The notes beneath the pieces were generated by a model. That model had not been told where the DNA came from, did not search any database, and saw nothing but the letters and a program-made list of their open reading frames with translations. A stretch of DNA of 58,895 bases, taken from contig NZ_PCPR01000028.1 in NCBI RefSeq assembly GCF_002979775.1, positions 1 to 58,895 of the forward strand. The letters are read 5' to 3'. Position numbers and translations under genes: made by a program. Origin of the DNA: Arthrobacter sp. MYb23 (GTDB lineage Bacteria; Actinomycetota; Actinomycetes; Actinomycetales; Micrococcaceae). This document shows, piece by piece, positions 7,627 to 16,112 of the stretch. How positions within the stretch are numbered: the first letter of the stretch is position 1; the number at the start of each line of letters is the position of its first letter.

Positions 7627-8433
7627 TTAGCTTTCGCGCCAGTCATTGCTGGTGATGTGCGAGCCGGCCTGCGGCCCCATCTGCAGCATTCCGCCATCCA
7701 CGGGCCACGAAGCGCCGTTCACATAGCTGGAAGCCGGTGACGCAAGGAAGGCGATGACGGCGGCGATTTCCCGGGCATCTCCGGGGCGACCCAGCGGAAC
7801 ACCGGGCCGTTCCTGCTGCCTGGGATCCTCGTCTTCCTGCCCCGTCATGGGGGTGGCGATCTCACCCGGAGCCACGTTGTTGGCAGTGATGCCGTGTTCA
7901 GCAAGTTCCAAGGCCATGGTTTTGATGAGGCCACCCAGACCATGCTTGGACGCGTCATATGCCGAGGCGCCCACCCTTGGTTGGAACTCATGGACGCTGG
8001 TGACCGCGATGATGCGACCGCCGCGGCCGGCTTTCACCATGCGCTTGGCTGCCGTCTGCATTGCCACAAAGGCGCCGTTGAGGTTGGTATTCAAGGTGGA
8101 CATCCACGTGTCGTAGTCCAACTCCAGGAATTTGGTGCCGTCGCCGGTTCCGGAGTTGTTGACGAAGACGTCCACACCGCCAAGTTCCTCAGCCAGGTTG
8201 TCGATGGCCGCAACCGTGCCCCGGACATCCGTGGTGTCCAGTTGGTGGACCACCGCTTTCCGCCCCAGACTGCGGACCTCCTCCGCTGTTTCCTCAGCGC
8301 CCTGCTGGTCCGAGTGCCAGGTGATCCCCACGTCCATGCCGGCCTTGGCCAAGGCCACCGCGGTGGCCTTTCCAATACCTGAATCCGATCCCGTGACGAT
8401 GGCGGTCTGCGGTGAAAATGGTGCGTCGCTCAT
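7627..8433 (-). CDS. Short-chain dehydrogenase/reductase (glucose/ribitol dehydrogenase-like)
   Basis: I use the ATG at 8433 (268 aa; MSDAPFSPQTAIVTG) with AAAGG 9 nt upstream. The longer frame runs antisense through the upstream universal stress gene and is not real. TGSDSGIGKA is the cofactor loop, NNSG follows, and YDASK is the YxxxK site. The end VNGASWPVDGG is the typical C-terminal signature. It is a cytosolic NAD(P)-dependent oxidoreductase with unknown substrate, divergent from the universal stress protein. Confidence 0.88.
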   Translation of the reverse strand: MSDAPFSPQTAIVTGSDSGIGKATAVALAKAGMDVGITWHSDQQGAEETAEEVRSLGRKAVVHQLDTTDVRGTVAAIDNLAEELGGVDVFVNNSGTGDGTKFLELDYDTWMSTLNTNLNGAFVAMQTAAKRMVKAGRGGRIIAVTSVHEFQPRVGASAYDASKHGLGGLIKTMALELAEHGITANNVAPGEIATPMTGQEDEDPRQQERPGVPLGRPGDAREIAAVIAFLASPASSYVNGASWPVDGGMLQMGPQAGSHITSNDWRES

Positions 8434-8593
8434 TGTCTTGCCTTTCGGTGGTGTGATGGTTCCGATGATTATCCCTACCCCCTGATTTCCGGCCGTAAAC
8501 ACTCCCGGCCCAAATGGGTCATCCCGGCGCAGGGTGATGGAGTGTAGATTTCTTGCAGCAGCACCCAGTGAATCCCCACAACCAGGAGTACTC

Positions 8594-9025
8594 ATGTCAG
8601 AAGTTATTGTGGTCGGCGTTGACAGCAGCGAGACCGCCAAGCGCGCAGCAGTGGCAGCAGCGAAGCTCGCCACCGCACTCGGCGCGGAACTGCACGTGAT
8701 CAGCGGCTTCTCCGATGACCGCATCGAAGAATTCGGCAGCGGCAGCGACCGCATCACCGTCTCCTCGGCGGACTCCGCTGAATATGTGGCCCGCAAGGTT
8801 TCCGAAGAGCTGGACGTCCCCGCCGGCAACATCAAATACTTCGCAGCCCGCGGCACCCCGGCAAACGCCCTCATCAACTACGCCGAGACCAACAACGCCT
8901 CGCTGATTGTGGTGGGCAACAAGCGCATGAAGGGCCTGGGCCGCGTCCTGGGCAGCATCGCCAACAGTGTTGCCCACGGCGCTCCCTGCGATGTCTACAT
9001 CGTGAACACCGACGTCGACGCGTAA
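8594..9025 (+). CDS. Universal stress protein (UspA family)
   Basis: The 143 aa protein starts at the ATG at 8594, preceded by AGGAG. The opening EVIVVGVDSSETAKRA and the C-terminal GNKRMKGLGRVLGSIANSV fit the ATP-binding G-x2-G-x9-G-S type loop of the family. It is a single-domain cytosolic protein, probably linked to stress or stationary phase. A family 1 palindrome follows within 5 nt of the stop. Confidence 0.9.
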   Translation: MSEVIVVGVDSSETAKRAAVAAAKLATALGAELHVISGFSDDRIEEFGSGSDRITVSSADSAEYVARKVSEELDVPAGNIKYFAARGTPANALINYAETNNASLIVVGNKRMKGLGRVLGSIANSVAHGAPCDVYIVNTDVDA

Positions 9026-9027
9026 CC

Positions 9028-9096
9028 AACCCATGTAGGTAGCAGCAGATGCCGTTCTGAGAGCTCAAAACGGCATCTGCTGCTACTCAGTTGGGT
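9028..9096. repeat. Intergenic palindromic element, family 1, copy 2
   Basis: Arms GTAGCAGCAGATGCCGTT (9039-9056) and its reverse complement (9069-9086) enclose TCTGAGAGCTCA. The flanks AACCCA on the left and AGTTGGGT on the right match the ends of copy 4. It lies between convergent genes. Its right end (AGTTGGG, 9089-9095) overlaps the stop and last codons of the pectinase on the minus strand, whose stop is at 9087-9089. Confidence 0.88.
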
Positions 9097-10559
9097 GAGC
9101 CCGACGTGCCGTTCAGCACCACCACGTTGGAACGGCTCACTCCGCCGCCCGTGACCAGCAGGACATGCCCTGGCTGAGGGGTGTCGGACGTGACGGTGAG
9201 GTCCCGCAGGGTGGAACCGTCCGCAGCCACCAGCAAGGTAACGCCTTCGCTATTGCTCAGGACCACATCCCCCGCATTTCCCGTTGCCCCGGCCAGGGTG
9301 ATGTTCCGGCGGTCACCCCAGATAACCGAGGGCTCGTGGTAAATGCCCGGTTGAAGCAGCACTGTGACAGCTCGTGGGTTATTCGCTGGGATTGCGCCGA
9401 CGGCCGCCCGGATACTGGCAAAATCGCCCGTTCCGTCCAATGCCACGGTGATGACGTCCCGAAGCGCCGGCTCGGTCCCGCCCAAAGGTCCTCCGAAAGC
9501 ACGTACCAGCGCCGGAACTGCCTTGGTGGGGGTCAGCTCATAGGAGTAGGGGACGTCGAACGCCATGCCCTGATCCTGGCCGGTGTTCCCGGTGCACTCC
9601 TCGAATACGTTGTTGCGGGCCACCAGCGCACCGCCGGGCCCCTGGTGGTGAAGGGGGTTCCGGACATCCCGGAAGTAATTTCCTTCCACCAGCAGCAAGG
9701 CAGCGTTCCGCCCGAGCATGCCGTAGCTGGAGATGTCCTCCAGGTAATTGTTGTAGACATGCGAGGCCGCCGTATTGTCCAGGCTGGCGTTGCGCTGGTG
9801 CGTGTTCCGGATCCAATTGTGATGCAGCGTCACCCGGGTGACCACGTTCTGCGTCCAGCCCTCTCCGAGGGCCTTGTTATGGTCTGAAAAGACGTTCCAG
9901 GACAGCGTGACGTTGTCGCAGTCCTTGCGGATATCCACCAGGCCATCGCCCAGCCGGGTGAAATGCATATGGTCCACCCAGACGTGTGTGGAGGTGTCCA
10001 CCTGGATCCCGTCCCTGTCATTGTCAGGCCGTTTCCCCACAAAGTCCCCGGGGATGTAGGAGTCCCGGACCGTGAAGTTTCGGAACACGACGTTGGCGAC
10101 ATTGACCAGTTTGAATCCCGCATTGACTACTGCGGCCGCTTCACCTGCGCCGAGGAAGGACTTGTTGGAGGTCACCGTTAGTTTCTCGTACTCCGCGAAC
10201 ACCAGTTCGCCGTGCAGGATCACCACCAGCGGCTCGGCACTTTTCGCGAAAACGCGGAGTTGTTCCGGCGTTCTGGCGTGGACCAGTGTGCCGCCCGCAC
10301 CACCAGTAGTGCCGTCGTGGCCGTGGGATGCGACGCCGGCGAAACCCTCGGGTGCCGACGTCCAGGAACCGCCGTTCCCGCGGTTTACCGGCAACTTGGC
10401 TTCGCCCCAACCGTGGGGATCGACGCCGGTTGGGCCACCATCAGTGGCTGGCGCCGCCATTGCCGGGCTTAAGAGGCCGGTGGAGGCCAGGGTGCCAGCT
10501 GCGAGTCCAGCGGATAGGAGGGTCCGGCGTCGAATGATTGGTTGTTGTGCGTCCGCCAT
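9087..10559 (-). CDS. Tat-exported pectate lyase (PL1) with truncated pectinesterase (CE8) domain
   Basis: I use the ATG at 10559 (490 aa), one nt after the stop of the upstream gene. A twin-arginine signal is visible (IRRRTLLSAG, then a hydrophobic stretch and AMAA). A PL1 domain follows (about residues 60-345: HVWVDHMHF, GDGLVDIRKD, VTLSWNVFSDHNK, HVYNNYLED). The last ~120 residues match the beginning of CE8 (DGTGDFASIRAAV, PGIYHEPSV) but stop where the catalytic GNQDT loop should come, so the esterase half is incomplete. The stop lies in a family 1 palindrome. The enzyme should cleave pectate outside the cell; the esterase part is probably inactive. Confidence 0.85.
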   Translation of the reverse strand: MADAQQPIIRRRTLLSAGLAAGTLASTGLLSPAMAAPATDGGPTGVDPHGWGEAKLPVNRGNGGSWTSAPEGFAGVASHGHDGTTGGAGGTLVHARTPEQLRVFAKSAEPLVVILHGELVFAEYEKLTVTSNKSFLGAGEAAAVVNAGFKLVNVANVVFRNFTVRDSYIPGDFVGKRPDNDRDGIQVDTSTHVWVDHMHFTRLGDGLVDIRKDCDNVTLSWNVFSDHNKALGEGWTQNVVTRVTLHHNWIRNTHQRNASLDNTAASHVYNNYLEDISSYGMLGRNAALLLVEGNYFRDVRNPLHHQGPGGALVARNNVFEECTGNTGQDQGMAFDVPYSYELTPTKAVPALVRAFGGPLGGTEPALRDVITVALDGTGDFASIRAAVGAIPANNPRAVTVLLQPGIYHEPSVIWGDRRNITLAGATGNAGDVVLSNSEGVTLLVAADGSTLRDLTVTSDTPQPGHVLLVTGGGVSRSNVVVLNGTSGSPN

Positions 10560-10560
10560 C

Positions 10561-12543
10561 TCAAGCACCTGCCGCTGAGGTCCAGTCACCGAGGAACGTG
10601 TCCTTAGTGAATTTCAGGGCCTCTTCCGGAGTGAGTTGGGGGTGGAACTCGTTGGTGTATGCGCCGGGCCCGGTGTTGTTGTACTCAGCGAAGCGCCCTT
10701 CGGTCCAAGCATGCCCACTCATGTCTGACCAGCCCTGCTCAGCGATGTGACTGCCCAGGTTCGAGTCCCGGATGACGGCCATGGGGTGCGCGTTGGGGTC
10801 GCTGCTGGCAAACCAAGGGCGTCCCAAGCTGACGGTCCCGGGTGCAGCGTCAGAGGTCAGGGTGCTGTCCACGATCAGGAAGCCGTAAGGGTTGGAGTCC
10901 TTGGTGCTGGGTGCCACGATGTAACCGTTGTTCGTGTCGCTGCCGCGGTCCAGCGAATGGATGGTGCAGCCGTCAAACACCGCCGTGCCCCGGCCGTAGA
11001 GGAAGTCCACGTCACCTTCGATGTAGCAGTTTTTCAGGTAGGTGCGGGCAGTCGCATCCCGGCCGGTGGTGTCTGCAAGGTAGGTGTCCTGGTTGCCGAG
11101 GAACCTGGTGGTGTCGAAGGTGATTTTGTCTGCCACCGTCCGCACCGCGAGGGCCTGGCTACCGCCGAGAACGGCCTCGTCATAAGCGTTTTCCACTGTG
11201 AGGTTCCGGACCGTGGTGTTTTCCGCCAGAACGTTGAGCGTGGCACTGCCCGCAGCGCCCCAGGTTCCACCGAAGAACTTTGCCCCGTTTGCAGGGGTGT
11301 CGTAGGAAATGACGACGTCGGCCGGGTTGGCTGTTGCTCCCTGCAACGTCACGTTGGGCCGGTCGGCCCAGACATTCACCGATTCCCGGTAGAAGCCGGG
11401 CTTGATGGTGATGGTCCGGGGTTGTGTGTTCCCCACAGGAATCAAGCCAATGGCCGCCTGTACGCTGCCGAAATCGCCGGTGCCGTCCAGCGCGACCGTG
11501 ACCTCCGTCGTCGTGCTTGGTGCTTTGTTTTCGCGAGGTCCGGCGCTGGTGGAGACCAAACCAGGTACCGTGGCGGCATTGTCCTTGGAATAGGCGTAGA
11601 ACTGTGTGGGGTCGAAGGCGCTGCCGACGTTATCCTTGCGGCCGCGGGTGGACTCGAAAATGTTGTCACGGTTGACGATTTCCGTGGCAGGGTCCTTTGC
11701 CACCACGGGATCGGCAACCGCGGTGAAGTAGTTGCCCTCCAGGACCACCTTGGCGGCGTTGCGGCCCATCATTCCGTAGTGTCCGATGTCCTGCAGGTAG
11801 TTGTTGTAGACGTGCGCAGCCGCTGTGTTGTCCAGGCTGAAGTTCCGCTGGACAGTGTTGCGGATCCAGTTGTGATGGATGGTCATCTTGGTGACTGCGT
11901 TGCTGGTCCAGCCAACGCCCAGGGCTTTGTTGTTGTCCGCGAACACGTTCCACGAGTAGGTCAGGTAGTCCGAGTCCTTGCGGGTATCGATCATGCCGTC
12001 GCCCATGCGCTCGAACTTCATGTGGTCCACCCAGACATGGTGCGAAGTATCCAGTTGGATCCCGTCACGATCGTTGTCCGGGCGTTTGCCGTCCCAGTCG
12101 CCGGGAATGTAGGAATCACGGACTGTGAAGTTCCGGAAGATCACGTTGGACACGTTGATGAGCTTGAAGCCGGCGTTCACCAGCTCCACACCCGCGCCGG
12201 TACCGATGAAGCTCTTGTTCGATGCGACGGGAATCTTGACGTAGTCCCGGGCAGTGATGCTGCCCTTGAGGAAGATCACCAGCGGCTCCTCGGTCGCGGC
12301 GTAGGCTTTGAGCTCCTCCAGCGAGGACACGCTCACGTGCCTCCCCGCCTGGCCTCCGGTGGTCCCCTCAAGCCCGTTGCCGGGAAGGGCCGCGAAACCA
12401 TCGGGACGTTGCTTCCACAGGGCCGCCGCTTCCGGCGGTGATTCGGTGCCGCTGTGGATGGGCTCCGCCCTGGCAGGCACAGCAGTAAGGCTTCCAAGAA
12501 TGACGACGGCGGTGGCCGCGCCGAGTAGGCGTCGCAGGCGCAT
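10561..12543 (-). CDS. Secreted bifunctional pectate lyase (PL1) - pectin methylesterase (CE8)
   Basis: The 660 aa protein has a Sec signal peptide (MRLRRLLGAATAVVILGSL, ending AVPARA). A PL1 domain (about 45-335) carries HVWVDHMKF, GDGMIDTRKD, VTKMTIHHNWIRNT and HVYNNYLQD. A complete CE8 domain (about 345-655) carries GFYRES, the QAL motif, FLGNQDTYL and VDFLYGRGTAVFDGC (both catalytic Asp) and LGRPW. One polypeptide can therefore demethylate pectin and cleave the resulting pectate. The gene lies in an operon behind an ABC sugar importer and upstream of a truncated paralogue. Confidence 0.93.
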   Translation of the reverse strand: MRLRRLLGAATAVVILGSLTAVPARAEPIHSGTESPPEAAALWKQRPDGFAALPGNGLEGTTGGQAGRHVSVSSLEELKAYAATEEPLVIFLKGSITARDYVKIPVASNKSFIGTGAGVELVNAGFKLINVSNVIFRNFTVRDSYIPGDWDGKRPDNDRDGIQLDTSHHVWVDHMKFERMGDGMIDTRKDSDYLTYSWNVFADNNKALGVGWTSNAVTKMTIHHNWIRNTVQRNFSLDNTAAAHVYNNYLQDIGHYGMMGRNAAKVVLEGNYFTAVADPVVAKDPATEIVNRDNIFESTRGRKDNVGSAFDPTQFYAYSKDNAATVPGLVSTSAGPRENKAPSTTTEVTVALDGTGDFGSVQAAIGLIPVGNTQPRTITIKPGFYRESVNVWADRPNVTLQGATANPADVVISYDTPANGAKFFGGTWGAAGSATLNVLAENTTVRNLTVENAYDEAVLGGSQALAVRTVADKITFDTTRFLGNQDTYLADTTGRDATARTYLKNCYIEGDVDFLYGRGTAVFDGCTIHSLDRGSDTNNGYIVAPSTKDSNPYGFLIVDSTLTSDAAPGTVSLGRPWFASSDPNAHPMAVIRDSNLGSHIAEQGWSDMSGHAWTEGRFAEYNNTGPGAYTNEFHPQLTPEEALKFTKDTFLGDWTSAAGA

Positions 12544-12593
12544 GCAAAACTCCTTTGTCTTGTCTGGATTGGTGTGGCTCTGGGGTGAGGGGG

Positions 12594-13490
12594 CTACTTA
12601 AGGCCGGTGGTGGCAATTCCGTTGATCAGGTACTTCTGCCCTGCAATGAAGAAGCCGATGATGGGGGCGATGGACACCACTGACATGGCGAACATGGGGC
12701 CCCACATGCTTTGTCCTTCCGAGTCCATAAAGGCGCGAAGGGCCAAGGGAACGGTGTAGAGGTCCTGGTTCTGGATGTAGAGCAGCGGACCAAAGAACTC
12801 GTTCCATGTGGAGATGAACGTGAAAATAGCCGTGGTGGCCATGGCCGGCACGCAGAGGGGCAGAATGACCCGGATGAAAGTACGGAACGGGCCGCACCCG
12901 TCAATCTGGGCGGCGTCGTCCAATTCCTTGGGCAGCGACTTCATGAACTGCACCATGAGGAAGATAAAGAAGGCATTGGTGGCCATGAAGTTGGGAACGA
13001 TCAGCGGCAGGTAGGTGTCCAGCCAGCCGAGCTGGGAGAAGATGATGTACTGCGGAACCAGGAGAACGTGGCCCGGCAGCATGAGTGTTCCCAGCATGAG
13101 GGCGAAGAACAGCTTCCGCCCGGTGAATTCCATCCGCGCGAAGGCGTACGCGGCCAAGGCGCAGGAGAAAATGTTGCCGATGATGGAGAAAATCACCACG
13201 ATCATGGAGTTGATCAGGTAAACGTGGAACGGCTGGTCCAGCGCGGTCCAGCCTTGGGCGTAGTTGGAGAAGTCCCAGTTTTCGGGCCAGAGCCCCAGCT
13301 GCCTAAAAATATCGTTGCTGGGCTTCATCGAGCTGGAGATCAGCCACATCAACGGGTAGAGCATCACCAGCCCCACCAGGCAGAGAATCAGATGCCGTGA
13401 GAAGCGGGAAACCGGGGTTCCCGTCAGGGCGTCTTCAGGTTGATCCTGCTTGGCCAGCTTGCGCTTGAGAGGTAAATCAAGGAGTGCCAT
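12594..13490 (-). CDS. Carbohydrate ABC transporter permease (MalG type)
   Basis: The 298 aa protein has six membrane segments and the EAA-type loop (KELDDAAQIDGCGPFRTFIRVILPL) where the ATPase docks. The C-terminal LINGIATTGLK is typical of CUT1-family MalG-like permeases. It is the second permease of the importer. No ATPase gene is nearby, as is common for actinobacterial CUT1 systems served by a shared MsiK-like ATPase. Its place in the pectinase operon suggests uptake of oligogalacturonides or side-chain oligosaccharides. Confidence 0.92.
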   Translation of the reverse strand: MALLDLPLKRKLAKQDQPEDALTGTPVSRFSRHLILCLVGLVMLYPLMWLISSSMKPSNDIFRQLGLWPENWDFSNYAQGWTALDQPFHVYLINSMIVVIFSIIGNIFSCALAAYAFARMEFTGRKLFFALMLGTLMLPGHVLLVPQYIIFSQLGWLDTYLPLIVPNFMATNAFFIFLMVQFMKSLPKELDDAAQIDGCGPFRTFIRVILPLCVPAMATTAIFTFISTWNEFFGPLLYIQNQDLYTVPLALRAFMDSEGQSMWGPMFAMSVVSIAPIIGFFIAGQKYLINGIATTGLK

Positions 13491-13499
13491 GGGGTTGCC

Positions 13500-14447
13500 T
13501 TAATTGTCGTAGAAGACCCAGAACTTGGATGCGATGAAATTGATGGCCGTGAAAATCGCGATGATCATCAACAGCAGCCAGGCCATGGCCGAGGCATACC
13601 CCATCTCGAACTCGGTGAAGCCCTTCTGGTACAGGTACAGGTTGTAAAACAGCGTGGAATCCGCCGGGCCCCCGGTACCTCCGCTCATCACATAGCCCTG
13701 GGTGAACGTCTGGAACGAGCCGATGAGCTGCATGATCAGGTTGAAGAAAATGATGGGGCTGATCAGGGGCAGTGTGATGCTGCGGAACTGCCGCCACTTG
13801 GAGGCCCCGTCAATTGAGGCAGCTTCGTAGTACATCCCGGGGACCTGCCGTAGTCCGGCAAGGAAGATCACCATGGGGGAGCCGAACGTCCAGACGTTCA
13901 GCACAATGAGGGTGCTGAGGGAGAACTGGGGGTCAGTGACCCATGCGGGGCCCTGGATTCCGAAGATGCCCAGGAACCCGTTGACGATTCCGTCGTTGCC
14001 GAAGATGTAGCGCCACAGCATCACGATTGCCACGCTGCCACCCAGCAGGGAGGGCAGGTAATAAACAGAGCGGTAGATCGATAGGCCCTGAAGCCCTCGG
14101 TTCAGCACCAGGGCAACCAGCAGGGCAACAGCCAGGGAGATAGGCACCGACACGAAGGTGTAAATGAAGGTGACCTTCAGAGACTGAATGAGCCGTGGGT
14201 CCTCGAACATGGCCTGGAAGTTGGCCAGCCCCACAAAGTTGGGCTCAGTAAAGAGGTTGTAGTCCGTAAAAGCCAGGTACAGCGAGGCAAAGAACGGAAT
14301 GACGGTGAACAACATCCCCAGGAACCACGGGAGAAGGAAAAGATATCCAGATCGCTGCTTCCTGCGCCGGGACGGGCGGATGCGCGGTGTGCCGCCTGCC
14401 GCGGCTGACGTCGGAGCTCCGGGCGGCTGCTTGGTCAAAACTGTCAT
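13500..14447 (-). CDS. Carbohydrate ABC transporter permease (MalF type)
   Basis: The 315 aa protein has a basic cytosolic N-terminus (RPSRRRKQR) followed by six membrane segments. The EAA loop reads YYEAASIDGASKWRQFRSITLPL. It pairs with the MalG-type permease, 9 nt downstream of its stop. It lies 33 nt after the solute-binding protein in the same transcription unit. Confidence 0.92.
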   Translation of the reverse strand: MTVLTKQPPGAPTSAAAGGTPRIRPSRRRKQRSGYLFLLPWFLGMLFTVIPFFASLYLAFTDYNLFTEPNFVGLANFQAMFEDPRLIQSLKVTFIYTFVSVPISLAVALLVALVLNRGLQGLSIYRSVYYLPSLLGGSVAIVMLWRYIFGNDGIVNGFLGIFGIQGPAWVTDPQFSLSTLIVLNVWTFGSPMVIFLAGLRQVPGMYYEAASIDGASKWRQFRSITLPLISPIIFFNLIMQLIGSFQTFTQGYVMSGGTGGPADSTLFYNLYLYQKGFTEFEMGYASAMAWLLLMIIAIFTAINFIASKFWVFYDN

Positions 14448-14480
14448 GGCGCCAAGACCCCCTTGGAAGTAGCTGCAGGC

Positions 14481-15797
14481 TTACTTGTTGATTGCTGCAT
14501 TGCTCTTCTCCATGAAGGTCTTAGCCGCATCCGCGGGGCTGATCCGGCCGAACTCCACTTCAGTGGTGAGCTGCTTGAGGGTATCGGCTACAACACTGGC
14601 GCCTTTCGGATATACGTAGGCGGGCGGCAAGTCCTCTTCCTGGATGGCGGCCATCAGGTCCACGAACGTCTTGTCATCCGCGCTCAGCTTGGGGGTGATG
14701 GAATCGGCCACCTCCGGGTTGATGGGGACACCGCGCTGGGTGAGGACCTCGGCGGCACCTTCAGCATCGTTCGTCAGGAAGTCCACCAGTTTGGCTGCTT
14801 CCTTGGGGTGCTTGGACTTGGCCGCGATTGACCACAGCATGGTGGGGTCGGCGGAGTAGCCGCGGCGCTCGCCGCTGGTTTCGCCTGGAATGCGCAGCAG
14901 GACAACCTCACCCTCAACGGCCTCGTTGTAACCACGGAAGTTGTTGATGGGGATGATCTGCGAAGCGACCGTGCCCTTCGCGAGGTAGGACTGCGCCGGC
15001 GAGCCGCCAATTTGCTCGAAGAATCCTGCGGGCGGATATCCGCCGGCTTTACGGAGGTCCACGCTGTACTGGAACCAGTCCTCGATGGTCTTCTCGCTGA
15101 CGCCGAGCTTGTTGTCCTTGGTGTAGAAATCCTCACCGCGTTGGCGCGCGAGCATGATAGGTCCTGTTTCCGTGGCGACGTCGTAGCCAGCTCCGTAGAC
15201 TTTTCCGCCGGTTTTCTGCGTGACTTCGGTGGCGAACTTGGCGTAGTCCTCCCAGCTCCAGGTCTTGTCGTCCGGGATGGTGACGCCAGCCTGGTCCGTG
15301 ATGGTCTTGTTGACCACCATGCCGATGGTGGTCACGCCGGTAGCGAGGCCATAGAGCTTGCCGTCAACCTCGCCACGGCTGAGGGTGGTTTCCGGAACCT
15401 TGTCCAAGTTCAGCTCCGGGAATGACTTGAGGTCCGCGAGGGTGCCACGCTGTGCGTACTCCAGGAGGCTGCGGTTGGCCATGGCCAGGACGTCCGGCGG
15501 GTTGCCGCCGGCAAAGCGGGTAGCGAGCTTATCGGCGTAGGGTGCGCTGTCCTGGTACTCGGTTTTGACGGTGATGCCCGGGTTCTTCTTCTCAAAGATC
15601 CGCAGAGCAGCTTCGGTCATTTTGGCCCGGTTGGCGTCGCCCCAGAAGACGAAGTTCAGTTCCACGTTGCCGCCGCTGCCGCTGCCGGAGGACGTTGCGC
15701 CTCCTCCTCCACAGGCGCTGATCGTCAGTCCTGCCGCCACCATCGCGGCTCCCAGGACAAGCCTGCGCGAGATGGGAGTGTTTGCTGTCTTCTTCAT
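14481..15797 (-). CDS. Extracellular sugar-binding lipoprotein of ABC transporter
   Basis: The 438 aa protein has a Tat-like SRRLVLGAAM signal and a lipobox TISAC that would be cleaved before Cys. A Gly/Ser linker and a cluster 1 (SBP_bac_1) fold follow: VELNFVFWGDANR, GNPPDVLAMANRSLLEYAQRG, YSADPTMLWSIAAKSKHP. AAAGG precedes the start. It leads the minus-strand operon SBP-permease-permease-pectinase-pectinase and probably delivers pectin-derived oligosaccharides. Confidence 0.92.
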   Translation of the reverse strand: MKKTANTPISRRLVLGAAMVAAGLTISACGGGGATSSGSGSGGNVELNFVFWGDANRAKMTEAALRIFEKKNPGITVKTEYQDSAPYADKLATRFAGGNPPDVLAMANRSLLEYAQRGTLADLKSFPELNLDKVPETTLSRGEVDGKLYGLATGVTTIGMVVNKTITDQAGVTIPDDKTWSWEDYAKFATEVTQKTGGKVYGAGYDVATETGPIMLARQRGEDFYTKDNKLGVSEKTIEDWFQYSVDLRKAGGYPPAGFFEQIGGSPAQSYLAKGTVASQIIPINNFRGYNEAVEGEVVLLRIPGETSGERRGYSADPTMLWSIAAKSKHPKEAAKLVDFLTNDAEGAAEVLTQRGVPINPEVADSITPKLSADDKTFVDLMAAIQEEDLPPAYVYPKGASVVADTLKQLTTEVEFGRISPADAAKTFMEKSNAAINK

Positions 15798-15860
15798 TGA
15801 ATGACGCCTTTCTGGTGCCCGATCTAGGGACGTAAGTACGGAGTTTCCGAGCTTTCCCGG

Positions 15861-15873
15861 CAGAAACTTTCTG
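15861..15873. promoter_or_regulatory. Candidate LacI-family operator (importer operon side)
   Basis: CAGAAACTTTCTG is a perfect palindrome around a central C, 64 bp upstream of the solute-binding protein start. It shares AGAAACTTTC with the second site at 16012-16021. Actinobacterial LacI-type regulators of xylan and related sugars are known to use CGAAA(n)TTTCG-like sites, so the lacI gene at 18556 is the natural candidate. This assignment is inference. Confidence 0.5.
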
Positions 15874-16005
15874 AGGGTATGCGGATTTGCAGCGAGACAA
15901 GGGTCCTCACTGAGACCAAAATGAGGAGCAAAAATACTGAGTAAACGATTTCTAGCAACAATCCACTGTGACTGTCAACACATCATCGCCGTTATACGGA
16001 AACTT

Positions 16006-16027
16006 CTTGAAAGAAACTTTCGTCAAG
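16006..16027. promoter_or_regulatory. Candidate LacI-family operator (GH43 operon side)
   Basis: GAAACTTTC (16013-16021) is palindromic and framed by CTTGA (16006-16010) and TCAAG (16023-16027). It lies just upstream of a -35-like TTGCCG. With the site at 15861 it brackets the divergent promoter region, as expected if one regulator controls both operons. Confidence 0.5.
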
Positions 16028-16029
16028 AG

Positions 16030-16059
16030 TTGCCGAGTTCTTTCTGTTCTGTTTATGCT
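16030..16059 (+). promoter_or_regulatory. Probable promoter of the PmoA-GH43-lacI operon
   Basis: TTGCCG (16030-16035) and TATGCT (16054-16059) are separated by 18 bp, about 55 bp before a strong AAGGAGG ribosome site and the ATG at 16113. In the 315-bp divergent region 15798-16112 I see this promoter and the two operators. A weaker minus-strand candidate is TTGCTA (15958-15953) with TATTTT (15936-15931). Confidence 0.45.
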
Positions 16060-16112
16060 GAACCCACGCAACCGCGCTGCCATCACCAGAGCACTCACCG
16101 CAAGGAGGTCCA

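Noticed and set aside
7627..8877. Long 416-codon version of the SDR gene
   Set aside because: The extra N-terminus is antisense to the universal stress protein gene. The ATG at 8433 has a ribosome site and the family's normal start.
10747..12441. A 564-codon + strand frame opposite the PL1-CE8 gene
   Set aside because: The opposite strand carries a full signal peptide and both enzyme domains. The + frame has no recognisable motif.
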